The position numbers and the translations under genes were made by a program. Of a stretch of 64,000 nt of DNA, positions 47,475-58,733 are shown piece by piece; position 1 is the stretch's first letter; each line of letters opens with the position of its first letter. The notes beneath the pieces were generated by a model that was given only the letters and a program-made list of their open reading frames with translations, was not told where the DNA came from and made no database searches. Origin of the DNA: Sipunculus nudus (taxonomy: Eukaryota; Annelida; Sipuncula; Golfingiida; Sipunculidae); the NCBI GenBank assembly GCA_026874595.1, contig CM049311.1, positions 37,126,676 to 37,190,675 of the forward strand, read 5' to 3'.

Positions 47475-49328
47475 TGGATTTATCACTTGTGTTAATTTAT
47501 GTTGTCAAATTATAGATAATACCACATAACAGGTGTCTTGTTTTCCCCCCTTTTTTTAATGCTTGCTAAACTAAGTATTACGTACATCTGCAGAATTCCA
47601 TTCTGGTTTCGGACCATGTGACAGGGGTTTTACTCACAATTATCCCAGGATGGAATCAACCAGACTCGTTTGTTTGTCTCCACATTATGCTTGCAGTGTA
47701 GTCACCCTGGGCGGGGGCCTGTAGTGAAAAATCTCACAACTTAGGCTGAGATTTAAACTCACTATCTCCTGGCTTAAATGACCTCTGTGTTCTACCCTTA
47801 TACATCAGAAGCTGATATTTTTTACTGTTTAATGCATATTGAATTCATGACTATAAGGTTTATAATGTAAAATTATAGACAATATTACTACATGATAGCT
47901 GTCAACCTTGTTGGGTAAACACTCTAGCTATTGAAATACTGGGTAATGATAATGTCATTAAGGCTATTACACAAAAATAATTGTTAGGAAGAATTGCTGC
48001 TCGTGTTTCATGGATGAGATTTCTTTTGGTGATTGTGTGCCAAGTTCTCAATGCTAATGTTGCCTATTACTGCTCTTAAACTTGCCTCCATTACTTCACA
48101 CATGGCAGAGGCTTGCATTCCTTAGAATGCAGATTCTTAGTTAGAATTGATTGTTTATCACATTGATATTCTCGGCACATTAATTCTAATACCTGTGGAA
48201 TGTGATCAGCACTGGCAAAGGATGAAATAAAACCAGAAACACTTTTATTAAATTAACACTTTAAAGCCAGGTACACAAATTATTTTGGAACATGAAACTT
48301 CACGAGTAGGCTTCAAATATACAGTTCCTTTGTATTTTTGTCAGAGATCTATTTTCACTTGCAGACAATTTTTCACGGTCTATAATCAGGCAAGGATGGG
48401 TACATAGGAATTCAGTCAGTCATTTGGGGAGCTGTAATTCTGTTACCTAGGCAACATAACTCAATCTCTTAACATGAGGATTTCTTGCTGAACCTATTGT
48501 CCTGTTTTTGTAAGTGTGTGAATGGCTTGACTTATTTGTACTTGATCAGGTTTCTTGCAGCTTTTGAAGGGCCATTTTGCAGTGCTGCATCCATGATTTA
48601 TATTAGTATTTTCTGTTAACGGCAGTAACGATTTGCCTCTGAAAAAGCAATGTTTAACCCTTTACTGTTCAGAATACATTGTGGAATGTCACACTTTTGC
48701 TATTCAGATTAATTTTGCACATTTTTTACACATTTAAATATAACTTTATATAAAATACATTTACTCAGGGACCTATATTTAGAGCTCTAAGGTGTGACTG
48801 TCAGTATTGTTATTGATCAGTGTTTCATCACATTAATTAAATTAATCTTTCTTTTATATATAAATTATACATAAATTGCAAATAGTCACAAAGATAATTA
48901 GGGGTTTATTTGGCAATACAGAAAAGCTAGGTAATAAAAAACTAGATGTCTGCAATTGCCGAGCAGTTGTAAGCAAAATTTTCAAGATTCCAAGAGAATT
49001 TTAGAGCATTTTTTAGGGGAGGGGATTTGTGTCAAAATTTCAAGGGTTATAATTATAAACGTACTGAAAACAATTTTTTTTGCATATATTTATGTGATTA
49101 ATGATTGTTATATGTTTAAATATATCATTCCATTATGATTGTCACTTGAATGAAATTAAGGTGAGGATCGTGTATGAGTTGTCATGCTACAGGAAGTCAT
49201 GTATATCCAGCTGATACTTGTACACATAGGTAAACACTGATTTATGTTTGATGTTTCATAACTGATGGGGCCTTGTTGGATCTCTGGTATTCCAAACAGA
49301 TACTAATGGATTACATGGATTAATGGAA
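47475..49328. other. non-coding stretch; possible SINE-like fragment
   Basis: Minus-strand sequence near 47735-47800 (GTGAGTTTAAATCTCAGCC) resembles a tRNA T arm and may be an old SINE head. Around 48060-48240 and 48330-48600 the sequence is repeat-poor. No gene. Confidence 0.35.
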
Positions 49329-49733
49329 TACTGTTGTTGGCTTTACTGGGTTAAAATTTTGGGATTTTCACTTTTTTCAGCATTTCTCAATTAGGGTCCC
49401 ATTTTTGCGATGTCACAATATGAAAGAACTATACATAGAGTGTAACCATTAATATGTGAATTAATTGTTTCAAATATTATGTGCACTAAATCTTAATTGT
49501 TAGCAAAAATATTGTATGTTAATGGCAATCAATTAGAAATTCCTGTTATTATTTAAAATATCAATCTTTGAACATACACAGTCTGTTATTATTCATAATG
49601 TCAGCCTTTTACTTTTCAACTTTGCCTTCAACAATGGGACCTCTTTTTCACAAAGGTTTTATTTTTGTGATCATACTGACTTTGTGAATATGGCAAATTT
49701 GAAACCCTCTTGAACAAAAAGACAACCACAGTA
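49329..49733. mobile_element. MITE, family E
   Basis: It starts TACTGTTGTTGG and ends GACAACCACAGTA. Subterminal TTTTTGCGATGTCAC (left) and TTTTTGTGATCATAC (right) are in the arrangement seen in 32742-33170. Confidence 0.65.
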
Positions 49734-50013
49734 CATGGCAAGCTTTGGCAAGGAACATATTATCATGCAGGTGGATATAGTTAGAATACAATAATCTTGT
49801 AGTAATTTTATAGTTGCAGGTGTTATTTTGTATATTAATATGCTCTTGTTTGTTTGTGCTGATTAAAGTGTAAGTAATGTTAGTATCTGAGTGTTTTTTT
49901 TTGCCATCATGCACCATGTTTAAGGCTCATCTTTGGCAGAATCCTTTTCCTATAAAATGAATGCCAAAGTTGTTTTAAATTGATATGAGTCCCCATAAAG
50001 TATAAATCATTTT

Positions 50014-50404
50014 AATCCTGGTAAAGTTTTTGTTGTATTGGTAAATCTTACTGATGAAGTCTTTCCATATGATCACTTAACATTATTAAACAATAGTAAT
50101 TTTAAACAGGATTGTCTCAGGATTGTTTGCAGATGATCTTAAAGGGTCCTATTCCTATATCTGATGTCTGTTTATTAACTAAAGATTATCCAGTGAACCT
50201 TTTATAAAAATCCTGGTAAAGTTTTGGTTGTATTGGTAATCCTTACTGATGAAGTCTTTCAATATGATCACTTAACATTATTAAACAATAGTAACTTTAA
50301 ACAGGATTGTCTCAGGATTGTTTGCAGATGATCTTAAAGGGTCCTATTCCTATATCTGATGTCTGTTAATTAACTAAAGATAATGCATTGAACCTTTTAT
50401 AAAA
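50014..50404. repeat. 195-bp tandem duplication, two copies
   Basis: TCCTGGTAAAGTTTT at 50016 recurs at 50211, and the whole 195-bp unit is repeated with few mismatches. Each unit ends in the first ~60 bp of a family-B MITE (CTTAAAGGGTCCTATTCC...). The complete MITE follows the second unit, so the duplication happened after MITE insertion and copied its left end. Confidence 0.9.
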
Positions 50405-50803
50405 ATAGGCTAGACAAAGCTGATCCAACCACACACAGGCTAGCTGATTTTTTTTTATATCCACATGTTTATAACATGTTGGGGGCCACCAAAAATTACC
50501 ATAAACATTCAACAAGAAAATCTGGCAGCAAGTCCGATTAATCAGAGTCTTGCAATAGGTGTTTTGTAACTAGTGGCCATTCTGCATATATACAGCCGAC
50601 CACCTAAGTTACTTGGTTTTTCCATTTATCAACATTGCTGATGTGTTTACTAACAGCTTGTAGATAAACAAGCTCTTGCTACTATCAAAGAGGCATATGA
50701 GAACTTTTCCAAACAGGATTTACTGAGAGTTCAATTTGTACCCAAAGTAAGCCAGAAAACACATAAATTCTGCAGTAAATAGCTGGTGAAGAGCTGTCTT
50801 TAA
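50333..50803. mobile_element. MITE-like element, family B, full length
   Basis: It runs from CTTAAAGGGTCCTATTCC to GAGCTGTCTTTAA. It shares TTATAACATG, AAATCTGGCAGCAAGTCC, GTGTTTACTAACAG and AAGCCAGAAAACACATAAAT with the copies at 13797, 40042 and 56353. Non-coding. Confidence 0.7.
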
Positions 50804-51239
50804 ACTTACTTTGTAGGAAAGATCTGTTTGATTTTGAGTCTGTGGTTTCAATATTCACTCAGTAATCTTAAATGTGCTGTAAAAGGTATATTTTTGAGGA
50901 TCACAAGAGTGATATTTAGAAACCATTAGGCAATTGGAAACTCAGTCATTTTTTTGGTGATACCTGTCCACCGATTTTGACGGAAGATAGGACATGAGAC
51001 CTTTGCTCATTGTTCAGCACATCAGTCTAATAAAAGAGAATATCTGGTTGCTTGATGTTAAAAAATAACCAATCAACTGAAAAGTAGATGCCCTTTACTC
51101 ATAGGGTCAAAGGAATGAAAGATGTATCTGACCTTTGTCTTTGCCAGGGCAGGGATTGCAATACCCTAACCCATTGTTCATTGTAATAAAACTGTTTAGA
51201 GTACCGATAACATCAAATTTTTAATGCCTACAGCTATGC

Positions 51240-51700
51240 AATAACTTAATAATTGCCTTCACAAGGGGGTATTTGTTCATACCTGTTTATGGATGTGTTA
51301 ATGTGTTGTTCACAACATAACTCAGACAATCCCATGAAATTTTCAGGGCACCCCAGGAATGTGCCAATGAAGAATTTATTATATTGGGTGTGGGTCCATC
51401 TCATGATCTGGATCCAGGAGGGACTTCCAGGCATATTCAAAATGTCTAGTCCCATATGCACTATTGAACATGCATACGGGAACATGGGCTGATTAATTGA
51501 ATACAAACTCTTAAAATTGTTCAGGAAATTATGCACCAATAAACCTGGGAAACCTATGGGCCAATAGGTGAATAGAACATGGGTTGCAAAGTACCCCAAA
51601 TTAAGGATTGCCCACATGGTGGATCCCTGCATTCCTGAGAATGCATATTTCTGGTTATTTAGTTTGTTCATCAAGGTCACAAAAAATCTCTCTGAAGTTG
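51240..51700. repeat. dispersed repeat related to 59330-59770
   Basis: Shared order of motifs with 59330-59770: TTCAGGGCACCCCAGGAATG / TTAAGGGCACCTCGGGAATG, GGTGTGGGTC, CAGGAGGGACTTCCAGG / AAGGAAGGACTTCCAGG, and CACATTAAGGATTGCCCACAT-type right part. The 144-codon minus-strand frame is an artefact; its match to the 59 kb frame reflects DNA homology. Confidence 0.65.
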
Positions 51701-51775
51701 TATATAAAATGGTTTTGTAATATGACTAAGCTCAAGCTAGACCTCAAAATAGATATAGTATCATAGACATAGGTA

Positions 51776-51784
51776 AATATATAT

Positions 51785-51826
<42 letters not shown>
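51776..51826. repeat. (TA)n microsatellite
   Basis: About 25 TA dinucleotides with one AAATA interruption near 51797. Confidence 0.93.
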
Positions 51827-51829
<3 letters not shown>

Positions 51830-52015
51830 CCCTTGCATTCAAACATGGAACATACACATAGCAAGGAAACTGTCATACAAAAGAGAATTTTCAAGCATAA
51901 GCACACAAATTTAAATGTGGATGGTTGTTTGTTTTAATGCAAATCAGAATGATTGCAAGTGTTTATAATTAAAAAAATGATATGCATGAAATCTTGTTGC
52001 AATATATGAAGACAT

Positions 52016-52830
52016 TAGGTCTGCTTATCCATCAGGTCTGCTATACTGTACAGTACTGGCTGTACATCAGGACTTATATATCAGGTCTGCTAAACTGTAC
52101 AGTACTAGCAGTACATCAGGACTTTCAGATCTGAGGTTTGCTGTACTGTACAGTACTGGCAGTACATCAGGACTTACAGATCAGGTCTGCTGTACTGTAC
52201 AGTACTGGAGGTACATCAGGACTTACAGATCAGGTCTGCTAAACTGTACAGTACTGGCAGTACATCAGGACTTACAGATCAGGTCTTCTAAACTGTACAG
52301 TACTGGCAGTACATCTGGACTTACAGATCAGGTCTGCTAAACTGTACAGTACTGGCAGTACATCAGGACTTACAGATCAGGTCTGCTATACTGTTTAGTA
52401 CTGGCAGTACATCAGGACTTACATATCAGGTCTGCTAAACTGTACAGTACTAGCAGTACATCAGGACTTACAGATCTGAGGTCGGCTATACTGTTCAGTA
52501 CTGGCAGTAGATCAGGACTTACAGATCAGGTCTGCTGTACTGTACAATACTGGAGGTACATCAGGACTTACAGATCTGAGGTCCGCTAAACTGTGCAGTA
52601 CTGGCAGTACATCAGGACTTACAGATCAGGTCTGCTAAACTGTATAGTACTGGCAGTACATCAGGACTTACAGAACTGAGGTCTGCTAAACTGTACAGTA
52701 CTGGCAATCATTTTTTGCTGTACTGTACATGCAGTACTGGTAGTATACAGGACAAGTTTGCTCTGACTGTATTGAACAGTACTGGTTGTACATCTTGGCT
52801 GACAAGTCAGCTATGCATGGTTGTACTGTA
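52016..52830. repeat. 49-bp minisatellite, about 15 copies, palindrome-rich
   Basis: The unit is CAGGTCTGCTAAACTGTACA, GTACTGGCAGTACATCAGGA, CTTACAGAT (49 bp, measured from GGTCTGC at 52331 and 52380). Several copies contain GTACTGTACAGTAC, a perfect 14-base palindrome, in place of AAACTGTACAGTAC. The last units (52690-52830) decay. Confidence 0.93.
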
Positions 52831-55800
52831 CAGTATGTTGAAATATATATAGCATTGAGTGTAAAAGAATTCTTATCTATTATACTCAAATTCTCTGCAG
52901 AATATCATTTTATTCTCATTAAATAAAAATATAAGTGATGGCACACCATCCAATTGGGCACTATGTCCACCCCTGTCTTGGGTTATTAGAGTTTGTCAAT
53001 ATACTGCATAGTCAATACTATTGACAGAACAGTCCAGGACAGTCTAGCTATCTATTGATAGTACAGCCAAGGACTTAGCAGCCCTGCAGCAGGGTTAGAA
53101 GTGATCAGCAAAGAACAAATGGTTACCAAGCAGCTAGATACACAGCCCTGCAGCAGCAGGCCGCTGTCAGCACTGTTGATCATATATTAGGCAGTCAGGT
53201 AGGCTCCCAGGTGGACCCACACTGTTACTCTTCCCAGCTGCCAGCCCTGTAGCATTGCTGTGCTCACACATACCCAGCAGCAGTGCTTCCTGGTAGTAAT
53301 GAGAACAGATTTACACTGGGATGGTCCAGCCCAAGGAAAAGAGTCAGGCTTAAAACAGCCAGGGCAAGTAGCTATTGTTTATAAATAATCAATGTATCAC
53401 CTATTAATATAATCATGTTTTCATCTGTGTTAACATGTGACAGTTTATATACATTTAATAGAGGTGTATAGAGTTCATTGTTGTTAGAACATGAGAAACC
53501 AAAACAAAATATAAACTGCATTCCAGATTGTACAGCTGGCCTGTCTTAGGCCACACCAAACTCAGTTATTGATTTATGGAAAAGTCACTCTTATTTTGTT
53601 AGATCAGTTTTTTTCAGCCCTCAGCCTATATAAGGCTGAAAGGCTTTTGTCATCACCCATGCTGTCCCTCTGTTTATCCATCTGGCTTCAGTTAACTTGT
53701 GAGCGGAACATGTCAAAAAGAATGAAACATAAATGTTTCATTTTTTAAGGGCAGATGCATTTTAACATAATTTTGGTCAAGTTTGAAGATGGGTCACCTT
53801 TTTTTTTTCTTACTTTTGCAAACATTATATAGGTACTTTGTTTCTTCACAGATGTATAAACCCAACAAATTCTTTTATTTCAAGGATGGGTCATTTCTAG
53901 TTTTGCTAAAGACATCTTATTTAACAGGTAATCCCATACAGATTGTTTGCCATCGAACATACATGTTTATACTACTTCTTTTAAAAGAAGTATTTATTTT
54001 TTATTTTTTTTCAAATTTTTCCAAACTGTGTGAGGGGGATACCCCCTCCCACTCCCACCTCCTTTCAGGTGCTTTCACGTCCTCAAACTTGGTACACTTG
54101 CAGAATTCAGCAGTATATGAGTAGATACTGAATATATGTAAGTCTTGCAACTTTCCTCATGAGTCAGAGATTAATGAATGTAATAAAATAACACGTGGTG
54201 GCCTATTATGGCTTTACATATATAAAGGTTTGACATCAAGGATAGTTAATAGTGGCTTGTCAGCACCATGGCAGTCAACATCTTGTTGGGGATGAATTCC
54301 CCTCTTTTTGTGATTTGGAGACAAAGCTAAATCTGTACCAGTAGTTCCACAGTTTGACCCCACCATGTCAAATTGTGGAAACAGGATGCTAAAACCATCC
54401 CAGACAGTCCAGGGGTCTGAGTAAGGACAGTAAGGACAACTTAAAGATTTTGAGGACAACTGACTTTTGACTTGTCCAGATGACCAGTAGGACCAAAAAT
54501 ATTTTTTGAGCCCTGCAACAAATCAATGATGTAGTACTTGAGTTCAGACTTGGATTCAAGTCCAGACTCTTTAGGTACTCGGACTTTGACTCAATTAGGC
54601 TCATGGACTGGGACATGCACTCAGAGGTAGGGTCTCAAGAAATCAGGCCCACTCCATCTTGAGTCCAGTAGAAAAAAGAAAATCTCTTTCAAATACTAAT
54701 ATACATGTGCAAGCTACTAACAGGGTATTGCAAAAAAAAAATTTGTTACTGTTACCAGCTAGCTTTTCATCATAAGAAACCTGTAATTACAAATTTATGT
54801 AAAAAGCTTGTGTATAAATTAACATAAAAACATACATGATAATCTAAACATCCCTGTTTCAATTTCTTATATATAATAAGGAGATTTGTATTGGACTTTG
54901 ACTTAGACTTGGGTTCTGTATGACTCGGACTCCAACAGGGCGGACTTGGACTTGAACCTGAAGGACTCAGACTTGAGCTCAGATTTGGGTGACCTGGATT
55001 TGGTACTCAGATAGTATGGACTTGACTACATTACTGCAACAGATGTATTAAATTACCCACTGTTGCAGTACTGCTGTTTGGTGTAGCCTAAGGTGTACCT
55101 TGGGAGGTCACAGCATGTACTGACATGTATACACACACAGCACCAACTCCCTGTCAGTTCTCTGCAGCCTCTACATATATGGCTGATTTTAGCAAGCACA
55201 GCTTGTGTTTGTTGTCCTGATCAGGCAGACAGCTCAGTCTTATGATTAAATTTACAGTAGGTATAATGAGCTGATCTGACATATCATTTAAAGACTGGTT
55301 TTGTGTATACAGGGCTAAAACAGCAATTTTTGAACTGGTGCAGTTGATGCATATATTACCAAACTCAGGCCAAAGTATTTTTGTTGAGTACTGTGACCAA
55401 AGTCTTCAAGGGCATAGTTACAGTAAAAGAAATCACAAAATGGGTATTTTGATAGCTCCTTTTACAAAAATTGTTACACATATGATCCAGCATACAAGAA
55501 GGATTAATGATGTTGCATTTATATCTTTTTACAGTCATGGTAAAGGGCTTTAATTTACACTTTTCATGTTTACTGTTTTTAGCTGCAGCTTTATTTTTGC
55601 ACTAATGTAATTCCCTTGGAATTAACCAACTAAATTGACCAATTTCATTTAGAGGCCAGGGCGGAAATTGATATTATATGAATAGGATCATATATATGTG
55701 AACAGGTTGTGAATAGGTCGAGGAATTATTGGACAAACTTCCCTGTTTTCGCAAGACATGCATGAGACATTCTCAAAACTGTTAATTGGAATCTGTTTTA

Positions 55801-56352
55801 TAGTTTCACAAAGAATTTGCCAACATCATGCAGGTCATGAGTAGGTTATGCGCATATGATGAATTTTTTAAGACATTTTTGAGAGCAAATCACTAGCAAA
55901 TCATGACCCAGAATGCAGGGAACATTCGCAAGTAATTCAAAACTTTTTTAACATTTTGGCCGAACTTAAAGCTACTTCTGCAAACAAATGACAACACATC
56001 CAAACCCCAACACGTGTTTTGCAAACTTTTTTTGCCTAAAATATGAATGTTGGACTTTGCCTTTTTTTCAATATTCGCATCCTTAGCAAATTGTTTGGGT
56101 GACCCACAAAAACCCAGCTTTAGACTCCAGAAGTTATATTCTTAAATTTAAGTCAAGACACTAAATAAATTTCTAAGGTTCTTTTTGAGTTAAATGTTTC
56201 ACACATAGCTGATCCACAGGTAAGATCTTGCATAAAACAATACAATTTTATGATTATGATTATAAAAATAAGAGATGATCTTTTATTCCTACTATGGATG
56301 GGCATTTAAATTGTCCAGTGGATTTTGACCATGTAGGCTTTTGTCTCTCACC
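52831..56352. other. non-coding stretch with ACTTGGACTTG-type MITE
   Basis: A MITE-like block at about 54527-55043 begins TGATGTAGTACTTGAG and ends GGACTTGACTACATTACTG (inverted tips) with many GGACTTGG/GACTCGG motifs. A worn family-A-like head is at about 53610-53700. No gene. Confidence 0.4.
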
Positions 56353-56834
56353 CTTAAAGCCAACCTATTCACCTATTTTTTTCTGTGTCATTTAAGTGAT
56401 TTCTGTGTTTGTATACATATTAATAAACTGTAGGTAATTCCTGTTAAGAAAAATTCTTATAATGCCTCTGTAACAGATACATATGAGCTTGTTTATCTAA
56501 AAGGTGTTTGTAAACATAGCCATGTTGACAAACAAAAAAAAACTGTGTAGCATAATTAAGGTAGTTGGTTGTTTATGCAATGAAATTTAAAGGTTACTAC
56601 TTGTAAAAGGCTCTTTGCAAAACTCTGGTTTGTCTGACTTGCTGTAAATGTCCTTGTTGAAGATGTTTGGAATAATTTGTTGGCCCCCCATATGTTATAA
56701 ACAGTTGAATATAAACAAATTAAATAGCCTGTATATATGTGATAAGACATACTCTTCTGCCTTACTTTTTATAAAAGTTTCAAGGGATAATCTTTTATTT
56801 ATAGATATCAGATATTGGAATAGGCCCCTTTAAG
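56353..56834. mobile_element. MITE-like element, family B, inverted copy
   Basis: The left end is CTTAAAGCCAACCTATTCACC; the right end is GATATTGGAATAGGCCCCTT plus TAAG, whose complement is CTTAAAGGGGCCTATTCC. The tips therefore form an imperfect TIR around CTTAAAG. The interior is the reverse complement of 50333-50803. About 482 bp, non-coding. Confidence 0.75.
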
Positions 56835-56935
56835 GACAGAACCAAGTGCATGCATCCAGCTACAGAGTCATGCAAGTGCTCCAACCACAAGGCTACATGC
56901 TACCCCTCTAGTCCCACCAGCATACATGAACACTT

Positions 56936-57817
56936 TTTTTTTTTTTTTTATTTATCATAACAATACATAAATTCACAAAAATGGTTCACAAGATCAGTCT
57001 GTATACAGTGGATATAATATAGTTTGGTGACACACTTCTTGTTTTTTCTGATCTTCTATTATATTTCATATTAAGGTGATCACAAATATATAGCATTGAT
57101 GAGTAGATAGTGGCCCAAAAAAACATATTTAATTCATATATTCAAATGCCAGGAATGTGTATTAACCTATTCCTTTTGAAATATTCAAACCTGTCTTTAT
57201 TGCTCACTTTATTTTTTTTTTTGTACTTGAACTTGTTTAATTCAAGTAAGACTTTCAGCAGGCAAGAGTTTTCCCCATTTTTCCATATGTGTGTTTAGCT
57301 TATCATTCTTATTAGCAATATATTTCTCTATGTCCATAATTTGTCTAATATATACTACTGCCCCTTTCAAGGATGGTTTCACCTTCTTACACCTGCTAAT
57401 GTAAATATATCTTTTAACGTATAAAATCAGACTACCAATTAATCCTGTATATTCCCCTATAATTATGGATTGACCTTCAAACATTTGGCGATAAGGTAAA
57501 ACCTTTTTTAAAAACATCCATGAAGAGAATCTCTCCACAGTAATTTGGTAAATGTGCATGACCAGAACAAGTGTTCATATGTTTCATCCAATTCTTTGCA
57601 GAATGTACAGTATGGATTTTCAACTAATTTGATTCTATTATTTAAATACAATGTTCTACTTAATATTTTATATTGGAACATTCGAAGTTGAACTGCGTTT
57701 GTCAGTTTAGGAATTTTAGAAAATGAGGCAAGTACCTCATCAAAGTTATTAAGATTACTAGTGTATAATAAACTAATAGAGAAAATCTTTGAAATTCCAG
57801 AAAATACACTAAACATG
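56936..57817 (-). pseudogene. 5'-truncated non-LTR retrotransposon (LINE), RT C-terminal part, frameshifted
   Basis: Minus-strand frames 57828-57508 and 57559-57242 overlap and together read as the C-terminal end of a LINE reverse-transcriptase polyprotein. The first has VQLRMFQYKILSRTLYLNNR and the zinc-knuckle-like CTFCKELDETYEHLFWSC; the second has KNDKLNTHMEKWGKLL. The frame changes around 57510-57560, so the gene is dead. The RT catalytic core is absent (5' truncation). A 16-T run at 56934-56949 is the poly(A) tail of a minus-strand insertion. TACATGAACACTT flanks it on both sides (56923-56935 and 57818-57830), a 13-bp target duplication. Confidence 0.88.
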
Positions 57818-57830
57818 TACATGAACACTT

Positions 57831-58399
57831 AAATCATTGGAGCACCTTTCTCTGATTACCATATTGTTGCAATGATACCTGTTACTCTGAACGAGGTCAG
57901 CTTGATGTAGGTATACAGCACATGCACTGTCTCATTGATTACATGTCTTGGAAAACGGCTCATTGCCTCCCTCCAGACACCAGTAAAATGCCACTTTATG
58001 AGGTGATACAGAACAGATAATTAGACTGTTAATTAACAAAGTGTGCCGGAGAAGTGGGCTTCAATATGTGTCAGAAGAAAGAAGAATGCCCTGTGATTGG
58101 GGATTGTTAAAGTCAGTTTTGTACCAGAATAAACCTGGGTTAATACTTGGCTGATCAATGTTGTCAAGCCTTCCTTCCCTACTTAATCCCCATGTTTGGT
58201 CTGTAATTAGCACAGACTCTTGCGAGAGCCAATTTCAGATGACAGTTTGTTTCTGTGGTTACTTTGGAATTAACCACATTCTGAAATCTGATTAATAGCT
58301 CCATTCCATGCATCATTGCTGTCCCAGATCCTGTTTATGGTAAAATTTATGTACCATCTTTCTGTTGAAGTACTGTAATGATCGTGCAGAATCTGTCAT
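57831..58399. other. repeat-free non-coding block, possible regulatory DNA
   Basis: It lacks any of the repeats seen elsewhere and has homeodomain-type cores (TAATTA, TTAATTAAC, GATTAATAG). No ORF. It could be a conserved non-coding element; sequence alone cannot show this. Confidence 0.25.
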
Positions 58400-58476
58400 G
58401 CAAAGAGAGAGAGAGAGCTAGGATAGAGAGAGAATGAGATCAATCAAGAGAAAGAGATAGATTATTCAAGGGAGCA

Positions 58477-58514
<38 letters not shown>

Positions 58515-58621
58515 TGAGAAAGAGATCAATTGAGAGAAAGAGAGAAATAAATCAAGGGAGAGAGAGAGAGAAAGAGAGAGAAAGAGAGAAAGATCAATTG
58601 AGAGAAAGAGAGAGATTAATC

Positions 58622-58661
<40 letters not shown>

Positions 58662-58733
58662 CATAGAGAAAGAGAGAGAAAGAGAAAAAGAAAGAGAGAT
58701 ATAGATCAAGAGAGAGACAGATATAGAGAAGGT
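58400..58733. repeat. (GA)n-rich microsatellite
   Basis: A long run of AGAGAG/AGAAAGAGAG with interspersed GATCAATTGAGAGAAAGAGA phrases repeated several times, so it is both a simple repeat and a ~50-bp minisatellite. The minus-strand Ser/Leu frame is spurious. Confidence 0.95.

Noticed and set aside
51246-51680. 144-codon minus-strand open frame resembling a second one at 59317-59559
   Set aside because: The similarity is explained by a shared DNA repeat (51240-51700 and 59330-59770); the frames have no motifs and different lengths.
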